Shown: one piece after another, positions 54,347 to 63,636 of the stretch
Numbering within the stretch: the first letter of the stretch is position 1
Layout of the letters: each line of letters begins with the position of its first letter
DNA from: Muribaculaceae bacterium
GTDB taxonomy: Bacteria > Bacteroidota > Bacteroidia > Bacteroidales > Muribaculaceae
Length of the DNA stretch: 64,000 bases
Direction of reading: 5' to 3'
Assembly: GCA_009775365.1 (NCBI GenBank)
Contig: VSPM01000002.1
Coordinates: 43,428 to 107,427, forward strand
Made by a program: the position numbers and the translations under genes
Notes under the pieces: generated by a model
The model's database searches: none
Told to the model about the DNA's origin: nothing
The model's input: only the letters and a program-made list of their open reading frames with translations

Positions 54347-55411
54347 ATGAAACATCCGATTATAATGCCGGCCATCATGGCATTGTCTGCAGCCTTGCCT
54401 ATGACAGCCGCAGGCGCCGAGCCATTACAGGCAAACAGGCCGCAAGATAACAGCGAACCTCTCACAAATGAAATTGTGCGCCTCGACGTTGAGGCCCGCG
54501 CAGACTATCAGTGGCGCTCCCTCGACGGAAACACCGACGATTCTCAAACCGGATTCGAAGGGAAGTATATAATGATGAGGATTGACGGTGTTATTATGCC
54601 GGGACTGACATATTCCTGGAGACAGCGCTTCAACAAGTCGCAGGATTTCTTCAATTCCACCGACTGGATATATCTTAATTATGCGGTGGGCCGATGGAAT
54701 TTCCAGGCAGGAAAGGAGGTGATCGCCATCGGCGGTTATGAATATGACGCCAACCCTATCGACATTTATGACTATTCCGTGTTCTGCTCCAACATAAGCT
54801 GCTACGGATTCGGCGTGTCGGCAGGTTTCTCGCTCACCAATTCCGACAAGCTTACACTACAGGTGGCTGAAAGCCCTTGCTCCACTGCCGACAACAGGAA
54901 TCTTTACAGCTACAACCTGATGTGGAACGGCAGCCATGGATGCTTCGAGACGATATATTCCGCAAATATGGTGGAATACACAAAGGGGCATTACATAAAT
55001 TATCTGTCGCTTGGCAACAAATTCAAATTCGGCAAGGTTGACTTTGAACTCGACCTCATGAACCGCGCCTCGTCTCACCAGACATTCTTTTTCAAAGACT
55101 GCTCTGCAGTGGCTGAACTTATATACCGCCCCACCGACCGCTGGACAATACACGGCAAATACAGCTACGACGTGAATCACTCAGGCACTCAGGCCGACAT
55201 GGTGGTGGCTAACGGCACTGAACTCAACATGGCCGGCGCAGCCCTCGAGTTCTTCCCATTGATGAAAAAGCGTCATCGCCTGCGCCTTCATGCAGGATGC
55301 TTCTATTCCTGGGGGAAAAACGGGAATCCCGACAACTGTATGCAGGGAAAGACACTATTCGTAACCGCCGGCCTTACATGGGATATGAACATACTTAATA
55401 TTAACAGATAA
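54347..55411 (+). CDS. Outer-membrane beta-barrel porin-like protein
   Basis: The 354-residue protein has a signal peptide (ending near MTAAGAEP). The rest alternates short aromatic-flanked beta strands such as ADYQWRSLDG, YSWRQRF, WIYLNYAVGRWNFQAG and YLSLGNKFKFGKVDFELDLMN, ending in a strand near the C-terminus, as in phosphate-selective or OprO-like porins. The substrate is unknown. It is 16 bp upstream of a YjiH/nucleoside-recognition membrane protein and probably cotranscribed, so the pair may move the same solute across the outer and inner membranes. Confidence 0.75.
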   Translation: MKHPIIMPAIMALSAALPMTAAGAEPLQANRPQDNSEPLTNEIVRLDVEARADYQWRSLDGNTDDSQTGFEGKYIMMRIDGVIMPGLTYSWRQRFNKSQDFFNSTDWIYLNYAVGRWNFQAGKEVIAIGGYEYDANPIDIYDYSVFCSNISCYGFGVSAGFSLTNSDKLTLQVAESPCSTADNRNLYSYNLMWNGSHGCFETIYSANMVEYTKGHYINYLSLGNKFKFGKVDFELDLMNRASSHQTFFFKDCSAVAELIYRPTDRWTIHGKYSYDVNHSGTQADMVVANGTELNMAGAALEFFPLMKKRHRLRLHAGCFYSWGKNGNPDNCMQGKTLFVTAGLTWDMNILNINR

Positions 55412-55427
55412 CTTTACCGGCAACAAT

Positions 55428-56639
55428 ATGGAAATAAACGAAAACGAAACAGCCGTTATCGGTTCGGCCGAAACAGAGAATGCTCCGGCTGAAAAAACAA
55501 AGAAATCGATTTTGAGCAGATATGAAGGCATAATATGCCTCATAGTGGTGTTCGGCCTTTTCTACTATCTGGGGCAACAGATGGGTATGGCCAACATGCT
55601 CAACACCCTGATGCACACAGCCCACGACCTTCTGCTCAACACAGTGTTCTATCTTATGGGCATTTGCGTGCTCACCGGCGCCCTGGGCAGGATATTTGTG
55701 GAATTCGGAGTCGTGAAACTTGTGGAGCGCATGTTGCGCCCTCTTATGAAACCGTTGTTTCATCTTCCGGGCGTGGCTTCGCTTGGAGCAGTGATGACAT
55801 TCCTCAGCGACAACCCCGCCATCATCTCTCTTGCCTCCGATAAGCGCTTCAGCTCATATTTCAAAAAGTTCCAGTTCATTTCTCTCACAAACTTTGGCAC
55901 AGCATTCGGCATGGGTCTCCTCGTGATGGTGTTTATGGTGGGTCAAGGCTATTTCTGGCAGCCTGTTGTGGGATTTTTCGGAGCGTTCTGCGGATGCGTG
56001 GTCTCTACAAGGCTCATGCAATATTTTGTAGTGAAGAATTTTCCTCACTACGCAGTGGAAGACGTGATCGGAAACAAGCAGGAGATTGCAGAGGAAGAGA
56101 AGAAAGTTGAGAAGTCTGGCTTCATCCGCGTGTTGAACTCCCTTCTTGACGGCGGCCGCACCGGCGTGGACGTCGGCCTCGCCATAATCCCCGGAGTGCT
56201 TATTATCTCCACTCTTGTAATGATTCTCACATTCGGGCCCTCTTCAACAGGAGCCTACACAGGCGCTGCCTATGAAGGCGTGGCTCTCCTCCCCCGGCTT
56301 GCTGAAAAAGTGAACTTCATTTTTGAATTCCTCTTCGGATTCGGCGACCCACACCTTATCGCATTCCCCATCACAGCCCTCGGAGCTGTGGGCGCTGCCC
56401 TTGGCCTCGTGCCTAACTTCATCTCGCAAGGATGGGTAGACGGCAATGCCATTGCAGTGTTCACCGCCATAGGAATGTGCTGGAGCGGATACCTCAGCAC
56501 CCACACCGCCATGCTCGACTCACTCGGCTACCGCGAGCTCACACCCAAAGCCATACTCTCCCACACGATAGGAGGAATAGTGGCTGCAATAGTGGCTCAC
56601 CTGACATATATGGTTATAATGCTCTTCATTGCCGCCTGA
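55428..56639 (+). CDS. YjiH-like gate-domain inner-membrane protein
   Basis: This 403-residue polytopic protein has eight to ten hydrophobic segments and two nucleoside-recognition (Gate, PF07670-like) regions. One is near 75-215 with LSDNPAIISLASD, and the other is in the C-terminal half with FGDPHLIAFPITALGAVGAALG. Relatives (YjiH, SpmA/B-like) are transporters or channels of uncertain substrate; some are linked to nucleoside uptake. The first 30 residues are hydrophilic and acidic. It is cotranscribed with the porin-like gene upstream. No enzymatic residues are evident. Confidence 0.82.
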   Translation: MEINENETAVIGSAETENAPAEKTKKSILSRYEGIICLIVVFGLFYYLGQQMGMANMLNTLMHTAHDLLLNTVFYLMGICVLTGALGRIFVEFGVVKLVERMLRPLMKPLFHLPGVASLGAVMTFLSDNPAIISLASDKRFSSYFKKFQFISLTNFGTAFGMGLLVMVFMVGQGYFWQPVVGFFGAFCGCVVSTRLMQYFVVKNFPHYAVEDVIGNKQEIAEEEKKVEKSGFIRVLNSLLDGGRTGVDVGLAIIPGVLIISTLVMILTFGPSSTGAYTGAAYEGVALLPRLAEKVNFIFEFLFGFGDPHLIAFPITALGAVGAALGLVPNFISQGWVDGNAIAVFTAIGMCWSGYLSTHTAMLDSLGYRELTPKAILSHTIGGIVAAIVAHLTYMVIMLFIAA

Positions 56640-56705
56640 GACGCTGCCCTTTCCGGATGATTCCTTGAAGCACTCGCATCTCGAATATTTTTATTATAAA
56701 ATTTG

Positions 56706-56737
56706 TTTGGCAAGTTAAAATAATATGCCTATATTTG
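56706..56737 (+). promoter_or_regulatory. Promoter of the Omp28-like gene
   Basis: A -33 TTTG (56706-56709) and a -7 TATATTTG (56730-56737) are 20 bp apart, a full consensus. The ATG follows 66 bp later. Confidence 0.75.
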
Positions 56738-56803
56738 CGACCGCAAGTGCATTAAAACCAATCGTGGAAACCATTTTTTATCAAATTTATAAATCATCAC
56801 CTT

Positions 56804-58804
56804 ATGAAAAAGCAACTACTCGCTCTTTCAGCTTGCGCCCTCGTCGGGGCAAGTTCGTTTGCAGCAACTTCTCCAATCATCAAGGGTGGGACATCCTTGG
56901 GTGAAGGTCGAGTTAAACCGGGCATTACCGTCAATCAGACAAACCTCAATGCCAACAAACCCGCCAAGGCTCCGACTGACGCAGAGTCCGACCTTTTCAT
57001 CAATTGGGGTTATTGCAACAACCCATATAACGCATACCCGTTCCCTGCAGGTGAGCTCAAGGGCGCCATCAAAATGACATCAGACGTCACAACTGATTTC
57101 GCCGGCGCTCAGATCACTGAAATCATGGTGGGAAACCCCACAAAACAAGACTACACCAATCCTATTAAAACTGCCACAGTATGGATTTCCGAAAGTCTCA
57201 ACGGCGAGCCTATCGTAAGCACATCCGGAAAATTAGGCAGCAAAGCTTTCGAGTGGTCATCAATCAATCTTGAAACTCCCTACACCATTGAAGCCGGCAA
57301 AGAAATATATATCGGCTACACAATCACAGTGCCCAAAGGGAATGGCATCTACGGTCTTATAACAGACAACTATAAGCCCCAAAACAATGAGTCGGCCTAC
57401 GTCTACTCTACATTCGAGGGTGTAGACAACCGAGGTAATCTCAAATTCGGCGACAATTATTCATGGCAGGCAGTTGGAGAATACTTCGGCAACCTCAGTA
57501 TTCAGGCTAAGGTTATCGGCGACCAGCTGCCGACCAACATGGCTGTGATTCCGCAAGCAGTTGTCCCCTCGGCAACAACCGCCAACACTCCTTTCAACGT
57601 TAAGCTATACGCTGTCAACATAGCCGCCAACGCTGTGAAAGACATCGACGTGACTTTTGAAGTGGCCGGCGAAGATGCCCAGGTTAAGAACATCAAGCTC
57701 CAAAAAGACATCTACTATGGCGAGGCCAGCGAAGAGAAGGCTCAGTTCGTATGCGAACAGATAGGCACACTCGACTATAAGCTATACATCTCTGCCGTGA
57801 ACGGCGAGCCCTGCGACACAGGCTATGCCCTGACAGGCAACATCCTTTCTCTCGAATCCGGATTCAAACGCAACCTCGTGTTTGAAGAAGGCACCGGCAC
57901 ATGGTGCGGATGGTGTGTAGTAGGATATGCAGGCATGGAGTACATGAAAGAGACATACGGCGACAAGGGATTCATCGGAATCGCAGTACACCAGGGCGAC
58001 GCAATGGCCTCTCTCGACCGGGGTGGCGCATATGCTTCATTCGGCCAGTATTTCGACAGCTTCCCGTCTGCATTCCTCAACCGCGACTGGAGCGCAGACA
58101 TTTATCCGGACCCTTACGTTCTCGAAGAGGAATATGAAGCTCTGATCAACGTGCCTGCTATAGTTGAAATCTCGGCTGAAATCTCCGGCGAATCTATCGA
58201 TTCTCGCGACATAAAACTCAAAACCAAGACCCAATTCTGCACTGACTCTGACAACGTCAACTATGGAATAGCATATGCTGTTGTAGAAGACAATGTAGGC
58301 CCTTATCCGCAGCAGAACAATGCTTCCGGCCAAAACAGAGACTTTTTCGGATTCGAGAAGAAAGGAAAGGTTGTGCCTCTCACATTCAATGACGTAGCTC
58401 GCAACTGCTCTCATCCTGAAGCTTTCAAGGGCAGCATTCCTACAGAGGTGAAAGTTGGTGAAACTTATGAATACACAATGGACATCAACCTTTCTGACGT
58501 GAAAGACCTTGAGAACTACCGTGTGATCGCAATGGTTATTGACAACAAGACAGGTCAAATCCAGAACGCTTGCCAGGCTACCAACATACTCTCAGGCGTT
58601 GAGTCTGTAATCGGCAACGAGTCAAGCTTTGTTGCTAACGGCGGCAAAGGCTGGATCTGCGTGTCTTGCGACACTCCCGCCAACATCTACAACGCTTCAG
58701 GCCGCATGGTTGCTGAAGGTGTTGAGTCAGGTGTAATCAATGTTCCCGCAGGTGTCTACATCGTAAACGCCAACGGCAAGTCTGTAAAAGTGCTCGTATT
58801 CTGA
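56804..58804 (+). CDS. Omp28-like secreted thioredoxin-fold protein with T9SS-like C-terminus
   Basis: This 666-residue protein has a signal peptide (ending near SSFAA) and an N-terminal beta-sandwich region of about 240 residues. A CARDB-like Ig domain follows (about 250-330). Then comes an Omp28-type thioredoxin-fold domain in which LVFEEGTGTWCGWC provides a redox CxxC pair (C368, C371). The C-terminus (ANIYNASGRMVAEGV...AGVYIVNANGKSVKVLVF) is a T9SS type-A-like sorting domain. Omp28 relatives are surface proteins of Porphyromonas and other Bacteroidetes, of uncertain role. Codon use is as in the core operons, so it is probably well expressed. Confidence 0.87.
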   Translation: MKKQLLALSACALVGASSFAATSPIIKGGTSLGEGRVKPGITVNQTNLNANKPAKAPTDAESDLFINWGYCNNPYNAYPFPAGELKGAIKMTSDVTTDFAGAQITEIMVGNPTKQDYTNPIKTATVWISESLNGEPIVSTSGKLGSKAFEWSSINLETPYTIEAGKEIYIGYTITVPKGNGIYGLITDNYKPQNNESAYVYSTFEGVDNRGNLKFGDNYSWQAVGEYFGNLSIQAKVIGDQLPTNMAVIPQAVVPSATTANTPFNVKLYAVNIAANAVKDIDVTFEVAGEDAQVKNIKLQKDIYYGEASEEKAQFVCEQIGTLDYKLYISAVNGEPCDTGYALTGNILSLESGFKRNLVFEEGTGTWCGWCVVGYAGMEYMKETYGDKGFIGIAVHQGDAMASLDRGGAYASFGQYFDSFPSAFLNRDWSADIYPDPYVLEEEYEALINVPAIVEISAEISGESIDSRDIKLKTKTQFCTDSDNVNYGIAYAVVEDNVGPYPQQNNASGQNRDFFGFEKKGKVVPLTFNDVARNCSHPEAFKGSIPTEVKVGETYEYTMDINLSDVKDLENYRVIAMVIDNKTGQIQNACQATNILSGVESVIGNESSFVANGGKGWICVSCDTPANIYNASGRMVAEGVESGVINVPAGVYIVNANGKSVKVLVF

Positions 58805-58840
58805 TAATCAGTAATCGACCGCTTTACACATAAAGCAATC

Positions 58841-58882
58841 AGAGGTCCCGCAGATACGGTTTTTCCGTAATGCGGGACCTCT
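58841..58882 (+). terminator. Bidirectional terminator between Omp28-like and NlpE-like genes
   Basis: Perfect 12-bp inverted repeat (AGAGGTCCCGCA, 58841-58852, with 58871-58882), plus an inner ACGG/CCGT helix. It separates two convergent genes and can serve both. Confidence 0.82.
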
Positions 58883-58944
58883 TCTTCATGATTATTTACC
58901 TATAAGACGCTATCAATTAGTTTTGAAGCAAAACATCACAGAGC

Positions 58945-59460
58945 CTACTTCACAATCTTCAGAGTGTAGTTAAGCCCGGGGATTGTAGATTCCTGCAGCT
59001 CTGCATTCACCATCACAAGTGTCGAGTCTGATTCCACAAGGAAATAAAGAGGGCCGCTGTCAGATCCTTTCGACGACTCCCCGGGATCCTGCACAAGCTT
59101 TATGTAAGTCTTGCCACTGTTGGCCCCATCACCCTTCATCACCGTGAAATCACCTTCCGAACGGAAACTTCCGGCATCCTTATAGCCAGTGGCACTCACT
59201 GAATCACCCACAATATAGGTTTCAAGAAGGTCATAGCCACCCTCCATGAAGTTCTTGTCGTCGTCATAATCCAGTTTAAGGGTATATCTTATCCCGTCAG
59301 CATCGGCTGCGGGTAGAACTCCGGTATAAACCTTGTCTTTGTCCAAATTGCAAGTGCCGGGGCCTGAACAGGCATTATAACTTGAGCAATTATTCCCGGA
59401 GCAAGCCCCGAGCGCGAGCGCCGACATAGCCGCGCCGGCAAAAAACAATATTTTTTTCAT
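58945..59460 (-). CDS. NlpE-like outer-membrane lipoprotein
   Basis: The 171-residue protein has a lipoprotein signal with the lipobox LGAC (lipid-modified C20), a Cys-rich linker (NNCSSYNACSGPGTC) and one NlpE N-terminal-type beta-barrel domain (PF04170-like) with VYTGVLPAADADGIRYTL at its start. In E. coli NlpE signals surface contact and copper or envelope stress to CpxA, but this shorter form lacks the C-terminal domain. In Bacteroidetes the role is unknown. The cysteine-rich segment after the lipid anchor could bind metal. Confidence 0.85.
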   Translation of the reverse strand: MKKILFFAGAAMSALALGACSGNNCSSYNACSGPGTCNLDKDKVYTGVLPAADADGIRYTLKLDYDDDKNFMEGGYDLLETYIVGDSVSATGYKDAGSFRSEGDFTVMKGDGANSGKTYIKLVQDPGESSKGSDSGPLYFLVESDSTLVMVNAELQESTIPGLNYTLKIVK

Positions 59461-59754
59461 AGTTCAAATTGTTTTGCGTCTGTAAAAAGAAATACGGCAT
59501 AAGCCATAACGCCGCTTTTTCACAGTCACTGCTTAATAAAACTATCACATGGCCGATGCCTGATATAACATTCACATCATGGCCATGAATTTATCCTTTA
59601 TTTTTTATAACACATTATTCACTGCAAAGTTTCACACCGGCAAGCCTGCCCCGATTTTCCAACGCATCTGCTCAAAATAATACTGCCGTGAATGCCGCTC
59701 GCCAAGAGGACACATTCACGACAGCACAATCCGAAGCGCCTCCACAGCGGCACA

Positions 59755-60006
59755 TCATTTATTCATCGACCTGCTCAACAGCCCCACGATCCAAAGCAAA
59801 ACCACCGCGCCCACAACAGCTGTGATGAGACTGCCGATAATTCCGCCGGCCGTAATGCCTATAAGACCGAAAAGCCATCCTCCGAGCACACCGCCGATTA
59901 TACCTACAACAAGGTTAACCACAATTCCGAATCCTCCCCCTCGCATTATCTTGCCGGCAACAAACCCGGCAACTATGCCAATTAAGATATACCATAGAAA
60001 ACTCAT
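59755..60006 (-). CDS. GlsB/YeaQ/YmgE-type membrane protein
   Basis: This 83-residue protein is nearly all hydrophobic, with three membrane segments and the glycine-rich signature GIVAGFVAGKIMRGGGFGI...NLVVGIIGGVLGGWLFG of the transglycosylase-associated/GlsB family. Members are induced by stress in many bacteria; the molecular role is not known. No partner gene is evident. The 294 bp between it and the NlpE-like gene hold nothing I can identify. Confidence 0.88.
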   Translation of the reverse strand: MSFLWYILIGIVAGFVAGKIMRGGGFGIVVNLVVGIIGGVLGGWLFGLIGITAGGIIGSLITAVVGAVVLLWIVGLLSRSMNK

Positions 60007-60082
60007 AGCTATATTGATTTGGTTTGACGGTTATTAAACGAACGCCAACCCGTTTTGGTTCGCTATGAGCCTATGTATATAT

Positions 60083-61528
60083 TCAAGAATTTCCAGACAT
60101 AATGTCGCGCACGTCGCGGGAGCCCTGCGGGGTTCCGTTGTCAAGGATGCTCTCGATGTTAGCCTGCAGCGACTTGTTTTCCTCTTTCGCCACATACAGT
60201 TTTCTGCGGAGCTTGAAATTGCTGCGATACAAGAGCATCACTATTATGGCAAGGACAAACAAAGCCGCCAGCGATATGCTTATCACCTTTTGGTCTGTAG
60301 CCATCTCAAGGCTGGTCTTGTCTTTTTCCAGTCTGTCTCTCTCTGCTCTCAGATTGTTGACGTCATAACGGATCTGCAGCTCGCGGTAGGTCACTTCCGA
60401 CTCAAGCCTTAGTTTCTCTTCAAGCATATGGTTATATTCCTGCAGAGCATCGCTCAATGTCTCGTTGTCGCCAATTGAGTCTGAAGCTTCCACAAGAGCC
60501 CCGAGAAGCTCGCGCTTCAGGTTGTCGTCGGAAGCCGACTCCAACGACTTTTTAATATGAGGGATAACGCCTTTATAATCTTTCTCGGCAAGCAGGCGAT
60601 ACACTGTCGGGCGCCCTATGCCATAGAAATCGCTGTTTATATCGTCATCCTTGTCGGCAAGAATTGCGCATCGCGCATAAAGGTCTTTCACCTCTTGAAG
60701 CGGAAGAGCCTTATAATTGCGGAGCATTCTCCTGTAGCATATATAATAATAGCGGTCGAAATTGCGATATTTCCTCCCCTTCTCTGCATATAATTTTTCA
60801 AGCTTGCCAATCTGTTTCAAAAGGAGCCTGTCAAATTCAACCCCCTTTTGCGGGTTATTGTTCTGGGTGTAGAAATTGGCGGCAGCGGTATAGAGAAGAT
60901 TTCTAACATAGAAATGATCCTCAGGCAACAATTCTATCATCTCCTCAAGCCTCTGCAGATATTCTATATACATGCTGCCCCTCGCGGCCCTGCCAAGAAA
61001 AAACACCATACGCCCAAGGTCGATAAGGTCCTCATAAAGATCCCCATTTGGAGTCATGTCTTCTTTGGCGTATTTGAGAATATATTTCACTCTCTCCTCT
61101 TCTGTGGTGTAGGTGGCCTCATTGGTGGCAAGCTCCATTTTTACAAACAGCTCCACCGCCTTTCGCTCCCTGTCTTCCGGCAATTGCTTCGCGAGGTCAA
61201 GAAGCCGGCGAAGACGGTTGGCGTCGCGCACTTTCAGCACAGAAAGCTGCCTGATGATGTCGGCCATTACGACATGGTCTTTCGTGCGCACCGCTAAGTC
61301 GAGAATCCGCTCCGCCACCTCGGGTTTTCTTTTCTGCTCTGCGAGGTCATACACATCTAAAAGAATGCGTATGCTGTCTGCCGGTGCTGACACCCTCGAA
61401 AGCGTCGAGGCAATGCTGTCTGCCTTCGCCTGATTGAAATAAGCCCGGGCTTGAGGGGCAAGGAGCCACGATAACAAGATAAAGAAATAAATAGACAGAT
61501 GTTTCACGTCAGTGTTGTTAATATTCAA
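60083..61528 (-). CDS. Periplasmic TPR-like sensor with one C-terminal membrane segment
   Basis: The 481-residue protein has a signal peptide (ending near PQARA) and about 330 residues of helical, TPR-like repeats. A coiled coil (about 370-415, rich in Glu/Arg/Leu) and one transmembrane segment (about 418-437) follow, then about 45 cytoplasmic residues. In Bacteroidetes this layout normally continues into a histidine kinase or a LuxR-type DNA-binding domain, but this one stops at a short tail. It may act through a separate partner. It sits 53 bp downstream of the RSH gene on the same strand and may be cotranscribed with it. Confidence 0.7.
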   Translation of the reverse strand: MNINNTDVKHLSIYFFILLSWLLAPQARAYFNQAKADSIASTLSRVSAPADSIRILLDVYDLAEQKRKPEVAERILDLAVRTKDHVVMADIIRQLSVLKVRDANRLRRLLDLAKQLPEDRERKAVELFVKMELATNEATYTTEEERVKYILKYAKEDMTPNGDLYEDLIDLGRMVFFLGRAARGSMYIEYLQRLEEMIELLPEDHFYVRNLLYTAAANFYTQNNNPQKGVEFDRLLLKQIGKLEKLYAEKGRKYRNFDRYYYICYRRMLRNYKALPLQEVKDLYARCAILADKDDDINSDFYGIGRPTVYRLLAEKDYKGVIPHIKKSLESASDDNLKRELLGALVEASDSIGDNETLSDALQEYNHMLEEKLRLESEVTYRELQIRYDVNNLRAERDRLEKDKTSLEMATDQKVISISLAALFVLAIIVMLLYRSNFKLRRKLYVAKEENKSLQANIESILDNGTPQGSRDVRDIMSGNS

Positions 61529-61581
61529 AAGTTGTTTTATAAATTACGATTGGTTATGTCGACAAAGAACTTATGTAAGGT

Positions 61582-63459
61582 TCACCCCATTTTCCGTTTC
61601 ACCTCATCCACATCTTTTATGCCCGATATGTGGCTCATGATTTTTTCAAGCTCTCCGAAGGAATGAATGCCGAAAGAGATCTCGAGCGTGACGATAGAGT
61701 CTACACACAAGGAATTATATGAATCGATGCTGAGGTTGAGTTTATTGGAAATGCAATCAACAATGTCGAGGAAAAGGTGATAGCGGTCTACAGCCTTGAC
61801 CGTCACCACCACCGGATAAAGCGTGCCGTCAGGCTCATAGTCCACGCTGACGATATTATCGCCAAACTGCGACGCAAGCCTGATGGCTATCGGGCAATCA
61901 CGCTTGTGAAGAGTCATTGACCCGTCGCTGTCGCGAAATCCGATCACCTCCTCGCCGGGAATCGGGCGGCAACAATCACACCTCAGAAACCTGGCCGCCG
62001 GCAGGCTGTCGAGATATGCCTGCATGGCTTTCTTTGCCTTATATGTAACCACCGAAGCAAGACGATCTTTTGTGGGGCGCACAGAATCATCCGGAAATAT
62101 TTCCACCACATCGCCCCTACGCAAAGGCGCCTTTATCGACGACAGGAATCCGTTCAGGCGCGCATATTTGGCATGGTCGCCGAGTTCACGGGAAATCTCG
62201 TAGGCAAAATCAAGGGCCGATGATTTCTGCGGGAGCACCACCGCCTTACCTTTGGGGGTGAAAACCATTATATCGTCGTTATAGAACGAGGCTGTCACCT
62301 TCTCCATGAAGCCTATGCCATGCTCATTGCCGCCGATGTCGCGCAACACCCCTCTGAACTTATCGACCCAACGCATGATATAATCCTGCGTAAGCCCTGC
62401 CCTATAGCCAAGACGGGAGTTGCACACCATTTTCTCACTCGATATGTGCACCTCCTGCCAGCGCCCGAAGTCTGCGAGCAGTTTCACATGGAAACTCTGA
62501 TAGCCATTTTCTTTAGGGGAATCGATATAATTGGATATGCCTCCCGGTTTTTCCCGGAATCTGTCGGTCAGGATGGAATATATTTTAAGCGCTATCGCCT
62601 TCTCATCAGCCCCCTCGGGAGTCTTGAATATCACATCGGTGAAATGGCGGTATTTAAGATGGTTGAAATCATCGCCATATTTTTTCATCTTGCGCCATAT
62701 GCTGTAAGGCTCGCGATACTCCACCACAACACACGTGAAAATGCCGGCCTCGGCAAGGGTTGCCTCTATCTGGCTTCTGAACCTGTCAAGACGCACCCTC
62801 TGCTGATCTCTGTCGTTGGCAATGAGCGTTGAAATCTCATGATACTCATGCGGGCAACGAAATTTAAAACTGAGGTTCTCCAGCTCCGTCTTCACATGAT
62901 AAAGCCCCAGTCGGTTGGCGAGCGGGGCATAGAAATAGTCGGTCTCTCCGGCTATCTTCATTTGTTTGTCGGGGCGCATCGACGACAGCGTGCGCATATT
63001 GTGCAGACGGTCGGCGAGTTTCACCATGATTGGGCGGATATCGCTCTGCATAGAGTCGAGTATCTGGCGGAAATTGTCCACCTGCTTGCTCATGTCGTAG
63101 TTCTGCTTCTCTTTCTTGGTCAGCACATTTACAAGAAAGGCCACATCGTCGCCAAACCGAGCCTGTATCTCCCCTATTGGATGAGGAGTGTCTTCCACCA
63201 CATCGTGAAGAAAAGCGGCTATCACAGAGTTGACATCAAGATGCAGAACCTCGGCGGCAATAGTGGCCACAGCTATAGGATGCAGGATATACGGCTCCCC
63301 CGTTTTGCGCACCTGTGGGGCGTGTGCCTCTTTTGCAAGCATGAATGCGTCACGCAGGCGCATCATGTCGGCATCGGCTGTATGCGGAGCCATAACTTCA
63401 AACACATGCTCGGCCTGCTCCCGTATGATTCTCTCGTAATCTGTCATCTCCATAGCCAT
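61582..63459 (-). CDS. RelA/SpoT-family protein with intact hydrolase but degenerate synthetase
   Basis: The 625 residues follow the RSH plan: HD hydrolase (about 25-190), synthetase-like domain (about 240-350), TGS (about 403-465) and C-terminal ACT (about 550-625). The hydrolase motifs are complete (H60, H85-D86 in FLHDVVED, D150 in KLADRLHNMRT). The synthetase core is not. Aligned to the motif F..I.DL.AIR of active enzymes, this protein reads F265NHLKYRHFTD275, putting Y270 where the Mg-binding aspartate belongs and D275 where the arginine belongs. The ATP-loop lysine before YSIWRK is missing, and EIQIRT has become EVHISS. It should degrade (p)ppGpp but probably not make it. It is shorter than typical Rel (about 730). 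Confidence 0.88.
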   Translation of the reverse strand: MAMEMTDYERIIREQAEHVFEVMAPHTADADMMRLRDAFMLAKEAHAPQVRKTGEPYILHPIAVATIAAEVLHLDVNSVIAAFLHDVVEDTPHPIGEIQARFGDDVAFLVNVLTKKEKQNYDMSKQVDNFRQILDSMQSDIRPIMVKLADRLHNMRTLSSMRPDKQMKIAGETDYFYAPLANRLGLYHVKTELENLSFKFRCPHEYHEISTLIANDRDQQRVRLDRFRSQIEATLAEAGIFTCVVVEYREPYSIWRKMKKYGDDFNHLKYRHFTDVIFKTPEGADEKAIALKIYSILTDRFREKPGGISNYIDSPKENGYQSFHVKLLADFGRWQEVHISSEKMVCNSRLGYRAGLTQDYIMRWVDKFRGVLRDIGGNEHGIGFMEKVTASFYNDDIMVFTPKGKAVVLPQKSSALDFAYEISRELGDHAKYARLNGFLSSIKAPLRRGDVVEIFPDDSVRPTKDRLASVVTYKAKKAMQAYLDSLPAARFLRCDCCRPIPGEEVIGFRDSDGSMTLHKRDCPIAIRLASQFGDNIVSVDYEPDGTLYPVVVTVKAVDRYHLFLDIVDCISNKLNLSIDSYNSLCVDSIVTLEISFGIHSFGELEKIMSHISGIKDVDEVKRKMG

Positions 63460-63479
63460 AGATTAAAATGTTAAAAATA

Positions 63480-63487
63480 CAAAAGTA
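63480..63487 (-). promoter_or_regulatory. Possible promoter of the RSH gene
   Basis: On the minus strand TACTTTTG fits the TAnnTTTG -7 element, 21 bp before the start codon; a -33 box is not clear. Confidence 0.35.
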
Positions 63488-63636
63488 CATAAAAAATGCG
63501 AAAATCCCACTCATCTCAGCGCTAAAAAAACAATTACATGATGTGAATAAGAAATGAGCATCAGTCGGATGCTCAGACATTTATCCTTTGTAGATTGTTT
63601 AAATATATGAACAAACATAAACAAACACAAAGAATT

